Origin: an uncultured Eubacteriales bacterium
GTDB lineage: Bacteria; Bacillota; Clostridia; Oscillospirales; Acutalibacteraceae
Direction of reading: 5' to 3'
DNA: 64,000 bases
Assembly (NCBI GenBank): GCA_949068525.1
Contig: CARTIQ010000001.1
Span: 5,649-69,648, forward strand
Position numbers and translations under genes: made by a program. The notes beneath the pieces are model-generated. The model ran no database searches. It was not told the origin of the DNA and saw nothing but the letters and a program-made list of their open reading frames with translations. This document shows, in pieces, positions 28,430-38,534 of the stretch (positions are counted from its first letter, which is position 1; every line of letters begins with the position of its first letter).

Positions 28430-28532
28430 AGTATTTACCTCTTTTTTATAATGTCTCTATAATAAGTTTGACCCCAAACAAAAGAAATATTACACAACAA
28501 TTAAACCTATTATGTATTGCAAAAACATAATT

Positions 28533-29090
28533 CTAAGCGCGTTCCATATACTCCCCGGTTCTAGTATCAATTCGGATAACCTCGCCCTGATCAATAAACA
28601 GCGGCACACGAATTTCCGCTCCCGTTTCAAGAGTTGCTGGTTTTGTCGCGTTTGTAGCAGTATCTCCTTTAAACCCAGGGTCCGTTTCCGTAATTTCCAG
28701 CTCTACAAAAAGTGGCGGTTCCACACCAAAAACGTTACCCTTATAAGAGAGAACCTTACACTCCATATTTTCTTTCACAAATTTAAAATTATCGCCCAAG
28801 ACACTTTTATTTATTGGAATTTGCTCGTAATTTTCTAAATCCATAAAATAATATAAATCACCATCACGGTATAAATACTGCATATCGCGGCGCTCTATAA
28901 ACGCTGTCGGATATTTATCATTTGGATTAAATGTTTTTTCCACAACGCTACCAGTAATCACATTTCTAATCTTCGTGCGAACAAAAGCCGCACCCTTACC
29001 GGGTTTAACGTGCTGAAACTCAATTATGCAATAAATATTTCCATCCATCTCAAATGTAACGCCATTTCTAAAATCTCCAGCTGATATCAT
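28533..29090 (-). CDS. efp: Elongation factor P
   Basis: A 185-residue three-domain factor that relieves ribosome stalling at proline runs. The tip loop HVKPGKGAAFVRTK carries the usual modified lysine position, and the C-terminal domain ends with GEVIRIDTRTGEYMERA. The ATG at 29090 is preceded by GGAGG. Confidence 0.97.
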   Translation of the reverse strand: MISAGDFRNGVTFEMDGNIYCIIEFQHVKPGKGAAFVRTKIRNVITGSVVEKTFNPNDKYPTAFIERRDMQYLYRDGDLYYFMDLENYEQIPINKSVLGDNFKFVKENMECKVLSYKGNVFGVEPPLFVELEITETDPGFKGDTATNATKPATLETGAEIRVPLFIDQGEVIRIDTRTGEYMERA

Positions 29091-29174
29091 ACCATTTCCT
29101 CCGGTCAATTTAGTTAAATCGCCATATAATACAAAATCATTTTACCTCAAAACGCAAACGTTTTCAAGTATTTC

Positions 29175-32100
29175 TTAAAAAAAGCTCAGCTGGCTTGATT
29201 TTGGAATCCCTTTAAGCATACCAATTTCGCCCATAAGCTCTACAATAGTCTTAGAAGCGCCCGATCGCGTTAAGATTTCGTCTACAGAAATATATCTGCC
29301 GTTATTTCGAGCATTTTGCAAGCCCTTAGCAACATTTTCGCCAACTCCCGGCAAAGAAGAAAACGGCAGCCGGATTTTTCCATCTTCCACCAAAAATTTA
29401 TAAGCGTCAGATTTATATAAGTCAATCGGCAAAACCTCGATTCCGCGCTCAAACATCTCGTTTACAATCTGCAAGGTCGCAAAAGCAGCAGCCTCCTTCA
29501 CAGTAGCTTCATTCCCTTTGGCCTTAATATCTTTCATCTGCTGCTTAACCGCATCTTTGCCCTTCATCACAATCACACCGTCCAAGTCTTCGCTTCGCAC
29601 GGTAAAATAAGCCGCATAATATTCAATAGGCCGATAAACTTTATACCATCCAAGCCTCAAGGTAGAAATCATATAAGCCGCGGCATGTGCCTTCGGGAAC
29701 ATATACTTAATCTTCATGCAGGAGTCAATGTACCAGTCCGGAACACCGTGTTCCTTCATTTCGGCAATATGTTCCGGCGTCAAAAGCTTTTTAGCCTTGC
29801 CCTTTCGCACAATCTCCATAATCTTAAATGCCGTCTTGGGCTCCAAACCCTTCTGCAAAAGGTACGTCATGATGCTATCTCGCGTTCCGATAACCTCCGA
29901 AATCGTGCATATTTTATTTTTTATAAGGTCTCGAGCATTACCGATCCAAACGTCCGTACCGTGAGAAAGACCCGAAATCTGCAATAAATCCGAAAATGTC
30001 TTAGGTTGGGCTTCAATCATCATCTGCCGCACAAAGCTAGTGCCAACCTCCGGCAAAGAAAATGTCCCGGTCTGAGAATCAATCGCCTCCGGTGTAACAC
30101 CCAAAGCCTCGGTAGATACAAACAGCGACATCACCTTCGGGTCACTCATAGAAACATCCATAACTGAAATCCCAGTGTAATCCTCCAAATAACGGTATAT
30201 CGAAGGCACATCATGGCCCAACTCGTCCAGCTTGCAAATTGTATCATGGATTGAGTGAAAATCAAAGTGTGTAGTAATGTTATCCGACTTTTGGTCATTT
30301 GCCGGCCGTTGAACCGGGCAAAAATCGTATATCTCCATACCCTTTGGCACAACAACCATTCCGCCAGGATGCTGGCCCGTAGTCCGCTTTATCCCCGTAC
30401 AGCCGTTTGCCAATCGAGTCTCCTCTGCCTTATGCAGAATCTTACCTTTTTGCTCCGCATATTTTCTTACAAAACCAATTCCTGTTTTCTCGGCAATAGT
30501 CGCAATCGTACCAGCCTTAAAGACATTATCCTTCCCAAACAAAGTCTCCGTATAGCGGTGAGCCTCACTTTGAAACTCGCCCGAAAAATTAAGGTCTATA
30601 TCCGGCGTTTTGTCCCCATCAAACCCCAAAAAAGTCTCAAAAGGAATATTGTGTCCGTCCCGGTTATAGCTCGTCCCACATTTAGGGCAATTTTTCTCAG
30701 GCAAATCAAAACCAGAGCCATAGGTGCCGTCGGTAATAAACTCACTATTCTTGCAGTTCGGGCAGACATAATGCGGGAACAACGGGTTAACCTCCGAAAT
30801 TCCAGACATAGTGGCAACAAAAGAGGACCCCACTGAGCCCCTCGACCCGACCAAATAGCCGTGAGCCTCCGAATTCGCTACCAATTTCTGCGCCGTCATA
30901 TAAAGCACCGAAAATCCATGCTTAGTAATAGATGAGAGTTCCCTCTCTAAGCGCTCTTGTACTATCTCCGGTAAAGGGTCGCCATAAACTTTTTTGGTCC
31001 GCTCCCAAGTAATCTCAACAAGCTCCTTTTCGGCTCCTTCAATAACCGGATGGAAAACTCCCGGCGGGATCGGGCTAACTTCATCAATCATCTCAGCGAT
31101 TTTGTTCGTGTTTTCAACCACAATCTCGTAAGCCTTTTCCTGGCCCAAATAAGCAAATTCCTCCAGCATCTCGTCCGTAGTCTTTAAATAAAGTGGTGCC
31201 TGGTTCTCAGCATCTTCATAGTCTTGTCCCGCCATTAAAACCGCTCTATACTGCGAATCATGAGGATCCAAAAAATGCACATCACAAGTTGCAACCACAG
31301 GAATCCCTAGCTCTTCGCCCAAGTCAACAATCGCCTTATTAAACGCGCGCAACTCGTCTTCATCTTTAGCAAACCCACTGCGAATCAAAAAATTATTATT
31401 GCCAATCGGCTGCACTTCCAAGTAATCATAAAACTTCGCAATTTCGCAAAGCCGATCATGGCTCTCTTGCGCAACAATAGCTCTAAAAAGCTCCCCAGCC
31501 TCACAAGCACTACCGATAATCAACCCATCTCTGTGCTTCACAAGCTCACTTTTAGGAATACGAGGCTTTCTATAAAAATGGTCCAGGTGCGACTTCGATA
31601 TAAGCCGGTAGAGATTCTTAAGGCCAACGGCATTCTTAGCCAAAATAACCTGATGATAATACTTAAGCTTTTTCATGTCGCCATCAAATTCGGGGGCCAA
31701 ATCGTCAATAAAATAAGCCTCCACACCGTAGATTATCTTAATTTCGCCACCGTTTTTCTTAATTTTACTAGCAGCAATCATCGCATCCGGAAAAGACTGC
31801 GCGACCCCGTGGTCAGTTATTGCAATAGCACTGTGACCCCAATCATACGCGCGAGTAATTAAAGCCTCAACCGGAGTAACGCCATCCATAGCAGACATAT
31901 TTGTGTGCAAATGCAGCTCTACCCGCTTTTTTGCCGCGCTGTCAACAACCCTGACCTTCTCCACAAAACAAATCCCCTTTGGCCGTACGGTTATCTCCCT
32001 GTCGTACTTGTCATAAGTAACATCGCCACGAACCAGCAGCGTGCTGCCTTTGCCTATTTTATCATAAAGCTTCCATTTTTCTTTATCAGCAATTATCTTT

Positions 32101-32960
32101 AAAGAAATCGACCCCGTGTAGTCTGTAATATTGATCGCATAGATCTTTTTCAAGCCATCCTTTGTCAAATGTTCTTCAATAGAAAAAACTTCGCCCCAAA
32201 TAATAACGCTTCCAATATCCGGCGTAATATCTTCAATTTTTATAGGCTTACCCTTTATAGTACTACCCAAAATCGGCACCGCTGTTTTTAAATTAATACT
32301 TGGATATAAATTTTCGCCCTTTCTAACCGAGGTCGTCTTAGCAACCTCTGTCACCGCATTTTTTTTCTTCTCGTCCATGTTGGACTCATAAACTTTTATT
32401 TTTTCAATAACACGCGCTCTTTTTTCTTTCTCCAAAAGAGCGCAATGCTTCTCAATATGTCGAGGCGTCTCCTCGTCATTAGTCGATGAAAAAGCTTCTT
32501 CAAAAAAAATATTCAAGCTCAGGTCAAATTCTTTTTTTATTAAATCGTGCAAAATTTTGTCAAACCTTTTGTCTAAAAGAATCTTCTTGCCCCCATACGC
32601 CAGCAAAATTGTCAAATTCTCGCCGTCCATCTTAGCAATGGAGTCCTTCAAAATTCCTCCAATACTTTTAGCCTCTTTAGTAGCCCTCAAAATCAAGTCA
32701 CGATAGCACTCAGCCGAAAAGCTTTCCCTCGGGAACGATGGCCGAATATCAACCCGGCACAAATTCAAACTCGAACGCTGCAGACTATCTTCAATATTAA
32801 AAAGAATCTGGCACTCCACCAGCATAAAAAAATCCACATTTATCGCAAGTGTCCTGTTTTCAACATCTATGTTTACGGACCGCACATTCCCGCTCAAAAC
32901 GTCGGTCGAAATCAAACTTTTGTCTATGTATTTCCCCAAAAAATCTCCAAAAGCACTCAA
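29175..32960 (-). CDS. polC: DNA polymerase III PolC-type, lacking the proofreading exonuclease domain
   Basis: The 1261-residue replicative polymerase has an N-terminal domain, an OB fold (about 230-335), a PHP domain starting RVELHLHTNMSAMDG (about 347-360) with ITDHGVAQ and CDVHF, and the polymerase core with YLVGSRGSVGSSFVA, a four-Cys zinc module (CPNC, CPKC) and the catalytic PDIDLNFSGE. PolC normally carries a DEDDh 3'-5' exonuclease of about 180 residues inserted after GVEAY. Here GVEAYFIDDLAPEF runs straight into KLKYYHQVILAKN, and no FDVETTG-type motif exists. The total is about 176 residues short of the 1437 of B. subtilis PolC, matching clean loss of that domain. It is the last gene of the rpsB-to-polC block. 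Confidence 0.95.
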   Translation of the reverse strand: MSAFGDFLGKYIDKSLISTDVLSGNVRSVNIDVENRTLAINVDFFMLVECQILFNIEDSLQRSSLNLCRVDIRPSFPRESFSAECYRDLILRATKEAKSIGGILKDSIAKMDGENLTILLAYGGKKILLDKRFDKILHDLIKKEFDLSLNIFFEEAFSSTNDEETPRHIEKHCALLEKEKRARVIEKIKVYESNMDEKKKNAVTEVAKTTSVRKGENLYPSINLKTAVPILGSTIKGKPIKIEDITPDIGSVIIWGEVFSIEEHLTKDGLKKIYAINITDYTGSISLKIIADKEKWKLYDKIGKGSTLLVRGDVTYDKYDREITVRPKGICFVEKVRVVDSAAKKRVELHLHTNMSAMDGVTPVEALITRAYDWGHSAIAITDHGVAQSFPDAMIAASKIKKNGGEIKIIYGVEAYFIDDLAPEFDGDMKKLKYYHQVILAKNAVGLKNLYRLISKSHLDHFYRKPRIPKSELVKHRDGLIIGSACEAGELFRAIVAQESHDRLCEIAKFYDYLEVQPIGNNNFLIRSGFAKDEDELRAFNKAIVDLGEELGIPVVATCDVHFLDPHDSQYRAVLMAGQDYEDAENQAPLYLKTTDEMLEEFAYLGQEKAYEIVVENTNKIAEMIDEVSPIPPGVFHPVIEGAEKELVEITWERTKKVYGDPLPEIVQERLERELSSITKHGFSVLYMTAQKLVANSEAHGYLVGSRGSVGSSFVATMSGISEVNPLFPHYVCPNCKNSEFITDGTYGSGFDLPEKNCPKCGTSYNRDGHNIPFETFLGFDGDKTPDIDLNFSGEFQSEAHRYTETLFGKDNVFKAGTIATIAEKTGIGFVRKYAEQKGKILHKAEETRLANGCTGIKRTTGQHPGGMVVVPKGMEIYDFCPVQRPANDQKSDNITTHFDFHSIHDTICKLDELGHDVPSIYRYLEDYTGISVMDVSMSDPKVMSLFVSTEALGVTPEAIDSQTGTFSLPEVGTSFVRQMMIEAQPKTFSDLLQISGLSHGTDVWIGNARDLIKNKICTISEVIGTRDSIMTYLLQKGLEPKTAFKIMEIVRKGKAKKLLTPEHIAEMKEHGVPDWYIDSCMKIKYMFPKAHAAAYMISTLRLGWYKVYRPIEYYAAYFTVRSEDLDGVIVMKGKDAVKQQMKDIKAKGNEATVKEAAAFATLQIVNEMFERGIEVLPIDLYKSDAYKFLVEDGKIRLPFSSLPGVGENVAKGLQNARNNGRYISVDEILTRSGASKTIVELMGEIGMLKGIPKSSQLSFF

Positions 32961-32977
32961 CTCTATACCCTCTTAAC

Positions 32978-34024
32978 TCACAAACTTTCTATTTCCTTCA
33001 TTAGTTCTGCTACAATCTCTTCTTCTCTTACCTTGCGAACAACCTCGCCCTTTTTGAAGATCAATCCAACACCGTCTCCACCGGCTACACCAACATCCGC
33101 AGCAGAAGCCTCTCCCGGTCCATTAACTGCACAGCCCATCACCGCGACTTTAATATTTTTTTTGCAGCCTTTAAGTCTCGTTTCAACCTCATTCGCTAGC
33201 TTTATGATATCAATCCGCGTTCTACCGCAGGTCGGGCAAGAGATTACCTCTAATCCTCCGCAGCTCATTCCGACCGCATTTAAAATATCCTTAGCAGCAT
33301 AAATTTCCTCAACAGGGTCCGCCGTCAAAGAAACCCGAATAGTGTCACCAATTCCATCAAGCAAAAGGGAACCTATCCCCACTGCGGACTTTATGCTTCC
33401 CGTTTTAAAGGTGCCAGACTCCGTCACGCCCAAATGTAGAGGATAATCGCACCTATTTGCAATGAGCCGATAAGCTTCCACCATGGTCTTCACGTTCGAC
33501 GACTTCAATGACAGAACAATATTGTCAAAGTCAAATTTCTCAAGTAACGAAGTATGATAACAAGCGCTTTCGCACAAAGCCTCTGCCGTGGGGGCACCGT
33601 ATTTCCTCAAAATGCTCTTCTCAAGCGATCCAGAATTAACCCCAATCCTAATGGGGACCCCGTTGCTTTTGCAAACATCGGCAACCTGTTTAACCCTAGA
33701 TTCATCGCCAATATTCCCGGGGTTAACCCTAATCTTATCCACGCCCGCAGCCACAGATTCAATAGCCAGTCTATAGTCAAAATGGATGTCTGCAACCAGC
33801 GGGATTTCCACGTCATTTTTTATAGCCGGAATTAGCCTCACAGCAGCTATGTCTGGGATTGCAATCCTTATTATGTCGCAACCGGCATCCTTTAGGCGTG
33901 CGGCCTCTTTAACGTGACTCTCAATATCATAAGAAGGCACGTTTAACATGGACTGAATCGCAATTCCCTCTTGCCCGCCAATTTTTCTATCCCCGATTTT
34001 TATAACCTTAGTAACTCGCCTCAT
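32978..34024 (-). CDS. ispG: 4-hydroxy-3-methylbut-2-en-1-yl diphosphate synthase
   Basis: A 348-residue [4Fe-4S] enzyme of the MEP isoprenoid pathway. The TIM-barrel half has VADIHFDYRLAIESVAAG and KIRVNPGNIGD. The cluster ligands appear in ISCPTCGRT and in MGCAVNGPGEA. It abuts the rseP stop and sits in one operon with dxr, another MEP gene. Confidence 0.97.
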   Translation of the reverse strand: MRRVTKVIKIGDRKIGGQEGIAIQSMLNVPSYDIESHVKEAARLKDAGCDIIRIAIPDIAAVRLIPAIKNDVEIPLVADIHFDYRLAIESVAAGVDKIRVNPGNIGDESRVKQVADVCKSNGVPIRIGVNSGSLEKSILRKYGAPTAEALCESACYHTSLLEKFDFDNIVLSLKSSNVKTMVEAYRLIANRCDYPLHLGVTESGTFKTGSIKSAVGIGSLLLDGIGDTIRVSLTADPVEEIYAAKDILNAVGMSCGGLEVISCPTCGRTRIDIIKLANEVETRLKGCKKNIKVAVMGCAVNGPGEASAADVGVAGGDGVGLIFKKGEVVRKVREEEIVAELMKEIESL

Positions 34025-35101
34025 TTAGCCAAATAGCCCTTTCCCCCACACCATCTTCAGTACATCGTTGATGGAGATAAACAGCATGAACAATATTAGC
34101 AATATGAAGCCAACTGTGTGAATCAGGCCTTCGTACTTAGGGCTTACGGGCTTCCCTTTTATTGCTTCTAAAATTAAGAATGCCAATCTTCCGCCGTCTA
34201 GCGCCGGTAACGGTAGCAAGTTAAAGATGCCCAGGTTAACCGACAGCACCATCATCATCCGAATGATATTGTTCAAAGCTGCCACAAAGTCTATCTCTAG
34301 CCCTTGCGCAGCTGCATCCGAAATCATGGACACCATTCCAACAGGACCAGAGACCTCATTCAAACTTATAGTCCCTGTAATCAGGCCAAAAAGCGTTGCA
34401 TAAACCATTTTAACATTAGAGACCATATCTTTAAATGTCTGAGAAATCACAGTCAAAAAGTTCTTTTCAATAGGATTCAAAAAGAAGTCCCTAACAATTA
34501 GCGTTTTACCGCTTTCGTTATCACGCGTCGCAAGTTTTACATCGGTTAGCGTCAGCCTTTTTCCGTTTCTCTCCACAACAAAAGTAGCATTAAAATCGCT
34601 GTTTACAGCCAGCGCAAAGCTAATGTCTGTATACGTCGAAACGCCATACCCATCTATCGAGAGGATCTTATCTCCAACCTGCAGGCCATATTGACTAGTC
34701 ACCGCGTCGTCAGAAAAGCTTCCAATAGTTGTGGAGGCAAACTCGGACCGCTGCGTTAAGATTATCACCATAAAAACAAAAGCTAAAATGATGTTCATGA
34801 TAGCGCCCGCTGCAACAACCAAAATCCTCTTATAAACAGACTTCTTTCCAAACGCGTTAGCATCATTACTCTCGCCGTCTTCGCCCTCCATAGCGCAATA
34901 GCCACCAATCGGGAGTAATCTAAGCGAATAAACCGTCTCCCCCTTTTGCTTTTTTAAAACCACCGGGCCCATTCCAATAGCAAATTCATTAACCTTGATC
35001 CCAGCGTATCTCGCCGTTATGAAGTGGCCCAACTCGTGTACAAAAATGATAAGCGAGAACAGTAGCACAGAAATCACAATTAATAAAAAACTGATAAACA
35101 T
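34025..35101 (-). CDS. rseP: RIP membrane metalloprotease (RseP/RasP family)
   Basis: A 358-residue site-2 protease. The zinc motif VHELGHF lies at residues 21-27 in the first membrane helix, with NLLPLPALDGGR supplying the third ligand near the C-terminus, and one PDZ domain in between. The family cleaves anti-sigma factors and leftover signal peptides within the membrane. It is adjacent to dxr, cdsA and uppS as in most Firmicutes. Confidence 0.94.
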   Translation of the reverse strand: MFISFLLIVISVLLFSLIIFVHELGHFITARYAGIKVNEFAIGMGPVVLKKQKGETVYSLRLLPIGGYCAMEGEDGESNDANAFGKKSVYKRILVVAAGAIMNIILAFVFMVIILTQRSEFASTTIGSFSDDAVTSQYGLQVGDKILSIDGYGVSTYTDISFALAVNSDFNATFVVERNGKRLTLTDVKLATRDNESGKTLIVRDFFLNPIEKNFLTVISQTFKDMVSNVKMVYATLFGLITGTISLNEVSGPVGMVSMISDAAAQGLEIDFVAALNNIIRMMMVLSVNLGIFNLLPLPALDGGRLAFLILEAIKGKPVSPKYEGLIHTVGFILLILFMLFISINDVLKMVWGKGLFG

Positions 35102-35113
35102 AACCGTGCCTCC

Positions 35114-36265
35114 TTATTTTTTTAAATTTTTTATCACAAATTCTCTAGCCTCAGCATCCGCAGCCAAAATGTCGTCTAAAGAATTTGAATTCACAGCTTT
35201 AATGCAATCCATCGCCTTCTGGACAATTTCAGTAACTTCCAAAAAAGAAATTTCTTCATTCAAAAACAGCTTAACAGCCTCTTCATTCGCCGCATTTATA
35301 ATTGCAGGCATAGTTCCACCAATCTTCAAAGCTGCCCTACAAATATCTATTCCTTTAAAAGTTGCATTGTCAGTCTTACAAAAAGAAAGTCTTCCAACCT
35401 GAGCCAAATCCAGATTCTTAACAATCGAGGGTACACGCCCAGGGTAAGTAAACGCATATTGGATCGGAATACCCATATCCGGCACGCCCATCTGCGCAAT
35501 GATCGAGTTATCACAAAACTCCACCATAGAATGGACTATGCTCTCTCTATGGACCAGTACGTCTACGTCATCAGCCAAAACATCAAAAAGCCAGACCGCT
35601 TCTATCACTTCAAAGCCCTTGTTCATCATAGTCGCCGAATCAATAGTAATCTTACTCCCCATACTCCAATTTGGGTGCTTTAGTGCGTCCTGTTTTGTTA
35701 CTGCTCTAAGCTCATCTATATTCTTACCAAAAAATGGACCGCCAGAAGCCGTCAAAATAAGTTTTTTTAAGCTTTTTTTATCCTGGCAATCTTGCAAACA
35801 CTGAAAAATCGCAGAATGTTCACTGTCCACTGGTAAGATCCTTATTCCAGCCTTTCGTGACCGCTCCATAACTAAAGCTCCGCTCACCACCAAGGTCTCT
35901 TTATTGGCAAGAGCAACGTCCTTCCCGGCGTCAATAGCGCACAGTGTCGGCCTCAAGCCAACCATGCCAGACACAGAATTTAAAACCATCTCCGTCCCGT
36001 CCATAGCAGCCACTTCGCATAGTCCGTCCATTCCACATAGGACTTCTACATCTAGGTTAGCAACGTTTGCCTTCAAACTCTTTGCAGCTTTTTCATCAAA
36101 AACAGCAACTTTTTTCGGCCGAAATTCTCTAATCTGCTCTTCTAAGTGCGCTACATTGCTAAAAACCGCAAGTCCAGCAACATCTATACCCAAGTTCTTA
36201 GCGATTCGCAAAGCTTTTGCTCCAATTGACCCCGTTGAGCCTAGTACCGAAACCGTCTTTACCAT
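35114..36265 (-). CDS. dxr: 1-deoxy-D-xylulose 5-phosphate reductoisomerase
   Basis: A 383-residue NADPH enzyme, the first committed step of the MEP pathway. The nucleotide motif is LGSTGSIGAKALRI; active-site segments include ANKETLVVSG, PVDSEHSAIFQCL, TASGGPF and the C-terminal NAANEEAVKLFL. Length is typical. It is 12 bp upstream of rseP. Confidence 0.97.
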   Translation of the reverse strand: MVKTVSVLGSTGSIGAKALRIAKNLGIDVAGLAVFSNVAHLEEQIREFRPKKVAVFDEKAAKSLKANVANLDVEVLCGMDGLCEVAAMDGTEMVLNSVSGMVGLRPTLCAIDAGKDVALANKETLVVSGALVMERSRKAGIRILPVDSEHSAIFQCLQDCQDKKSLKKLILTASGGPFFGKNIDELRAVTKQDALKHPNWSMGSKITIDSATMMNKGFEVIEAVWLFDVLADDVDVLVHRESIVHSMVEFCDNSIIAQMGVPDMGIPIQYAFTYPGRVPSIVKNLDLAQVGRLSFCKTDNATFKGIDICRAALKIGGTMPAIINAANEEAVKLFLNEEISFLEVTEIVQKAMDCIKAVNSNSLDDILAADAEAREFVIKNLKK

Positions 36266-36311
36266 TCCCCTTACCCCCTTACGCCGTCTTTATTAGTCCT
36301 CTTCACTCACC

Positions 36312-37136
36312 TTACATCTTCACAATATTAAAGCAGTTCACCATAAAATACACAAATGGCGCCACAAAAATCACGCTATCAAACCGATCTAAAACTCCGC
36401 CATGGCCAGGAATTATACTGCCGAAGTCCTTTGCGTGGCAACCTCGCTTTATTGCAGAAAACGCCAAATCCCCCACAGTGGAGATCAACGCGCCCGCTAA
36501 AGAAATAGGGATTATATAGTGGAAATTCACCCGCACCCCGGCATCGAACATAAACCATTCAAAAAAAAAGCAAATAGCAAGGCTAACGGCCAAAGAAAAA
36601 GTAACCCCACCAAAAACGCCTTCAACAGTCTTTTTCGGGCTAATGCTCGGGCAAAGCTTCTTCCTACCAAAAAAAGTACCCCAAAAATACGCGCCAATGT
36701 CCGCCATCCAGGAGATGCAAAGCGCATACAGCACATAAAAACTGCCGAATTCGCCGCCAAAATCCATCAACTTAACAATAAAATTCAAGGATACTGTAAT
36801 CAGCAAAACCATACTATATATCGCCGCAATATCTTTAAAGTTAAGTTCACTCGTCAAAAGCAGCACGACTCCAAACATAAAAAAAGAATAACCAAGCCAA
36901 GCGCCTTGCCACACCAGACCACTGCCCAATACAGGCAACAGTGCTGAAAAAATTAAGCTCGGGACCACAGCAATAGCAGTTTTGTGAAGGTTCATAACAG
37001 AAAAAAACTCGTAACAAGCCAAAGCACAAACGGTAGCAACCGCACAATTTAACAAGAAAGGCATAGTTCCGTTAAACATAAGAACGATTACAACAATTAC
37101 GCCACCCAAAAGTCCAGAAATTGTTCTAATTATCAC
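36312..37136 (-). CDS. cdsA: Phosphatidate cytidylyltransferase
   Basis: A 274-residue integral membrane enzyme making CDP-diacylglycerol from phosphatidate and CTP. It has about eight hydrophobic helices and the family signature DLAFSAIKRGCHAKDFGS followed by PGHGGVLDRFDS. It starts two bases after uppS ends, so the two are coupled. Confidence 0.95.
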   Translation of the reverse strand: MIIRTISGLLGGVIVVIVLMFNGTMPFLLNCAVATVCALACYEFFSVMNLHKTAIAVVPSLIFSALLPVLGSGLVWQGAWLGYSFFMFGVVLLLTSELNFKDIAAIYSMVLLITVSLNFIVKLMDFGGEFGSFYVLYALCISWMADIGAYFWGTFFGRKKLCPSISPKKTVEGVFGGVTFSLAVSLAICFFFEWFMFDAGVRVNFHYIIPISLAGALISTVGDLAFSAIKRGCHAKDFGSIIPGHGGVLDRFDSVIFVAPFVYFMVNCFNIVKM

Positions 37137-37138
37137 TC

Positions 37139-37897
37139 TTACACCCCACCAAACCGCCGATTTCTTGCCGCATATTCATCTATAGCCAAATCCAAGTCTT
37201 TCTCCGAAAAATCTGGCCACAAGACATTCATAAAAACAAACTCCGTATAAGCACTCTGCCACAACAAAAAGTTTGATAATCGCTTCTCTCCACTTGGGCG
37301 AATAATCAAATCTGGATCAGGCTGCCCCACCGTATAAAGCTTATCGGCAAAAATTTTTTCATCAATGGCTTCAACGTTCAAATTCCCATCTTTTACATCT
37401 GCAGCAATCGCCTTAGCTGACCGAATAATCTCACTTCTTCCACCATAGTTCAGCGCAACATTAAGCACCATGCCGGTTTTACTCTGCGAAACCCGTTCAA
37501 TATCCTTAATAAGCTTCTGCAAATTCGGAGAAAATGCGCCCTTGTCACCTAAAAAAACGACCTTTATATTTCTTTGCTCAAAATCCTTTAACGCATCACT
37601 TAAGTACTGCTCAAAAAGGCCCATCAAAAAAGCTACCTCTGCAGCTGGGCGCCTCCAATTTTCAGTAGAAAACGCGTAAACAGTCAAATGCTTTACACCA
37701 ATTTTATTACAGTATCGGACAATCTTCTTAAAAGTCTCAGCTCCAGCGCTATGCCCTGCCGACCTTGGTAACCCTCGCTTTTTGGCCCATCTGCCGTTAC
37801 CATCCATAATGATGCCAATATGCGCCGGGACCTGCCTAACAGGCACCAAACTGCATCGTTTCTTTTTAAACCAATTAATAACCATACCCGATATCAC
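37139..37897 (-). CDS. uppS: Isoprenyl transferase (undecaprenyl diphosphate synthase)
   Basis: A 252-residue cis-prenyltransferase that supplies the wall lipid carrier. It shows HIGIIMDGNGRWAKKRGLPR with the catalytic Asp, then GHSAGAET, AFSTENWRRP, NYGGRSEI and DLIIRPSGEKRLSNFLLWQ. Starts at GTG 37897 or ATG 37885 are both possible. The product uses isoprenoids from the dxr and ispG pathway encoded alongside. Confidence 0.96.
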   Translation of the reverse strand: MISGMVINWFKKKRCSLVPVRQVPAHIGIIMDGNGRWAKKRGLPRSAGHSAGAETFKKIVRYCNKIGVKHLTVYAFSTENWRRPAAEVAFLMGLFEQYLSDALKDFEQRNIKVVFLGDKGAFSPNLQKLIKDIERVSQSKTGMVLNVALNYGGRSEIIRSAKAIAADVKDGNLNVEAIDEKIFADKLYTVGQPDPDLIIRPSGEKRLSNFLLWQSAYTEFVFMNVLWPDFSEKDLDLAIDEYAARNRRFGGV

Positions 37898-37928
37898 ACC
37901 AATCTAGTTCAAAAATAAGCAATCAACG

Positions 37929-38483
37929 TCAAATTGCCATTATTTCTTTTTGCTTTTCATCCGACAAATCGTCAATTTTCTTACAAAAACTATCGGTCAA
38001 ATCCTGAACTTTCTTTTCCGCCTGCTTTAAATCATCCTCTGTAATTTCAGAATCCTTCTTCATTTTTTTCAGCTTATCAATGGCGTCACGACGAACTCCG
38101 CGCACAGAAACTTTTGAATCCTCACCCATCTTGGCAATATCCTTAACGATCTCGCGTCTGCGGTCTTCCGTAAGAGCTGGAAAAATAATTCGCAAGCATT
38201 TCCCGTCATTCTGCGGGTTTATCCCTAAGTCTGAAGTCAAAATCGCCTTCTCAATTTCCTTCAAAACAGAAGCGTCCCACGGCTCAACAACCAAAGTCCG
38301 AGCCTCCACAACAGAGACAGCCGCCAGCTGATTTATCGGCGTAGCCGCACCGTAATAGTCAACCAGAATCTTATCCAAAACAGCAGGGTTCGCTCGTCCC
38401 GCTCTAATCGCAATATATTCCTTCGAAAGCGCATTTAATGACCGTTTCATGCTTTCTTCAACTTCACCAAAAATTTTATTCAC
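37929..38483 (-). CDS. frr: Ribosome recycling factor
   Basis: A 184-residue two-domain factor that splits post-termination ribosomes with EF-G. It has IRAGRANPAVLDKI, the hinge to a small domain, and the C-terminal KVSVRGVRRDAIDKLKK motif. It sits between pyrH and uppS in the classical order. Confidence 0.97.
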   Translation of the reverse strand: MNKIFGEVEESMKRSLNALSKEYIAIRAGRANPAVLDKILVDYYGAATPINQLAAVSVVEARTLVVEPWDASVLKEIEKAILTSDLGINPQNDGKCLRIIFPALTEDRRREIVKDIAKMGEDSKVSVRGVRRDAIDKLKKMKKDSEITEDDLKQAEKKVQDLTDSFCKKIDDLSDEKQKEIMAI

Positions 38484-38534
38484 AACAAAAACTCCCTTTG
38501 TAACTGATTTTAAGGTTGTATTAATACAAATTCT

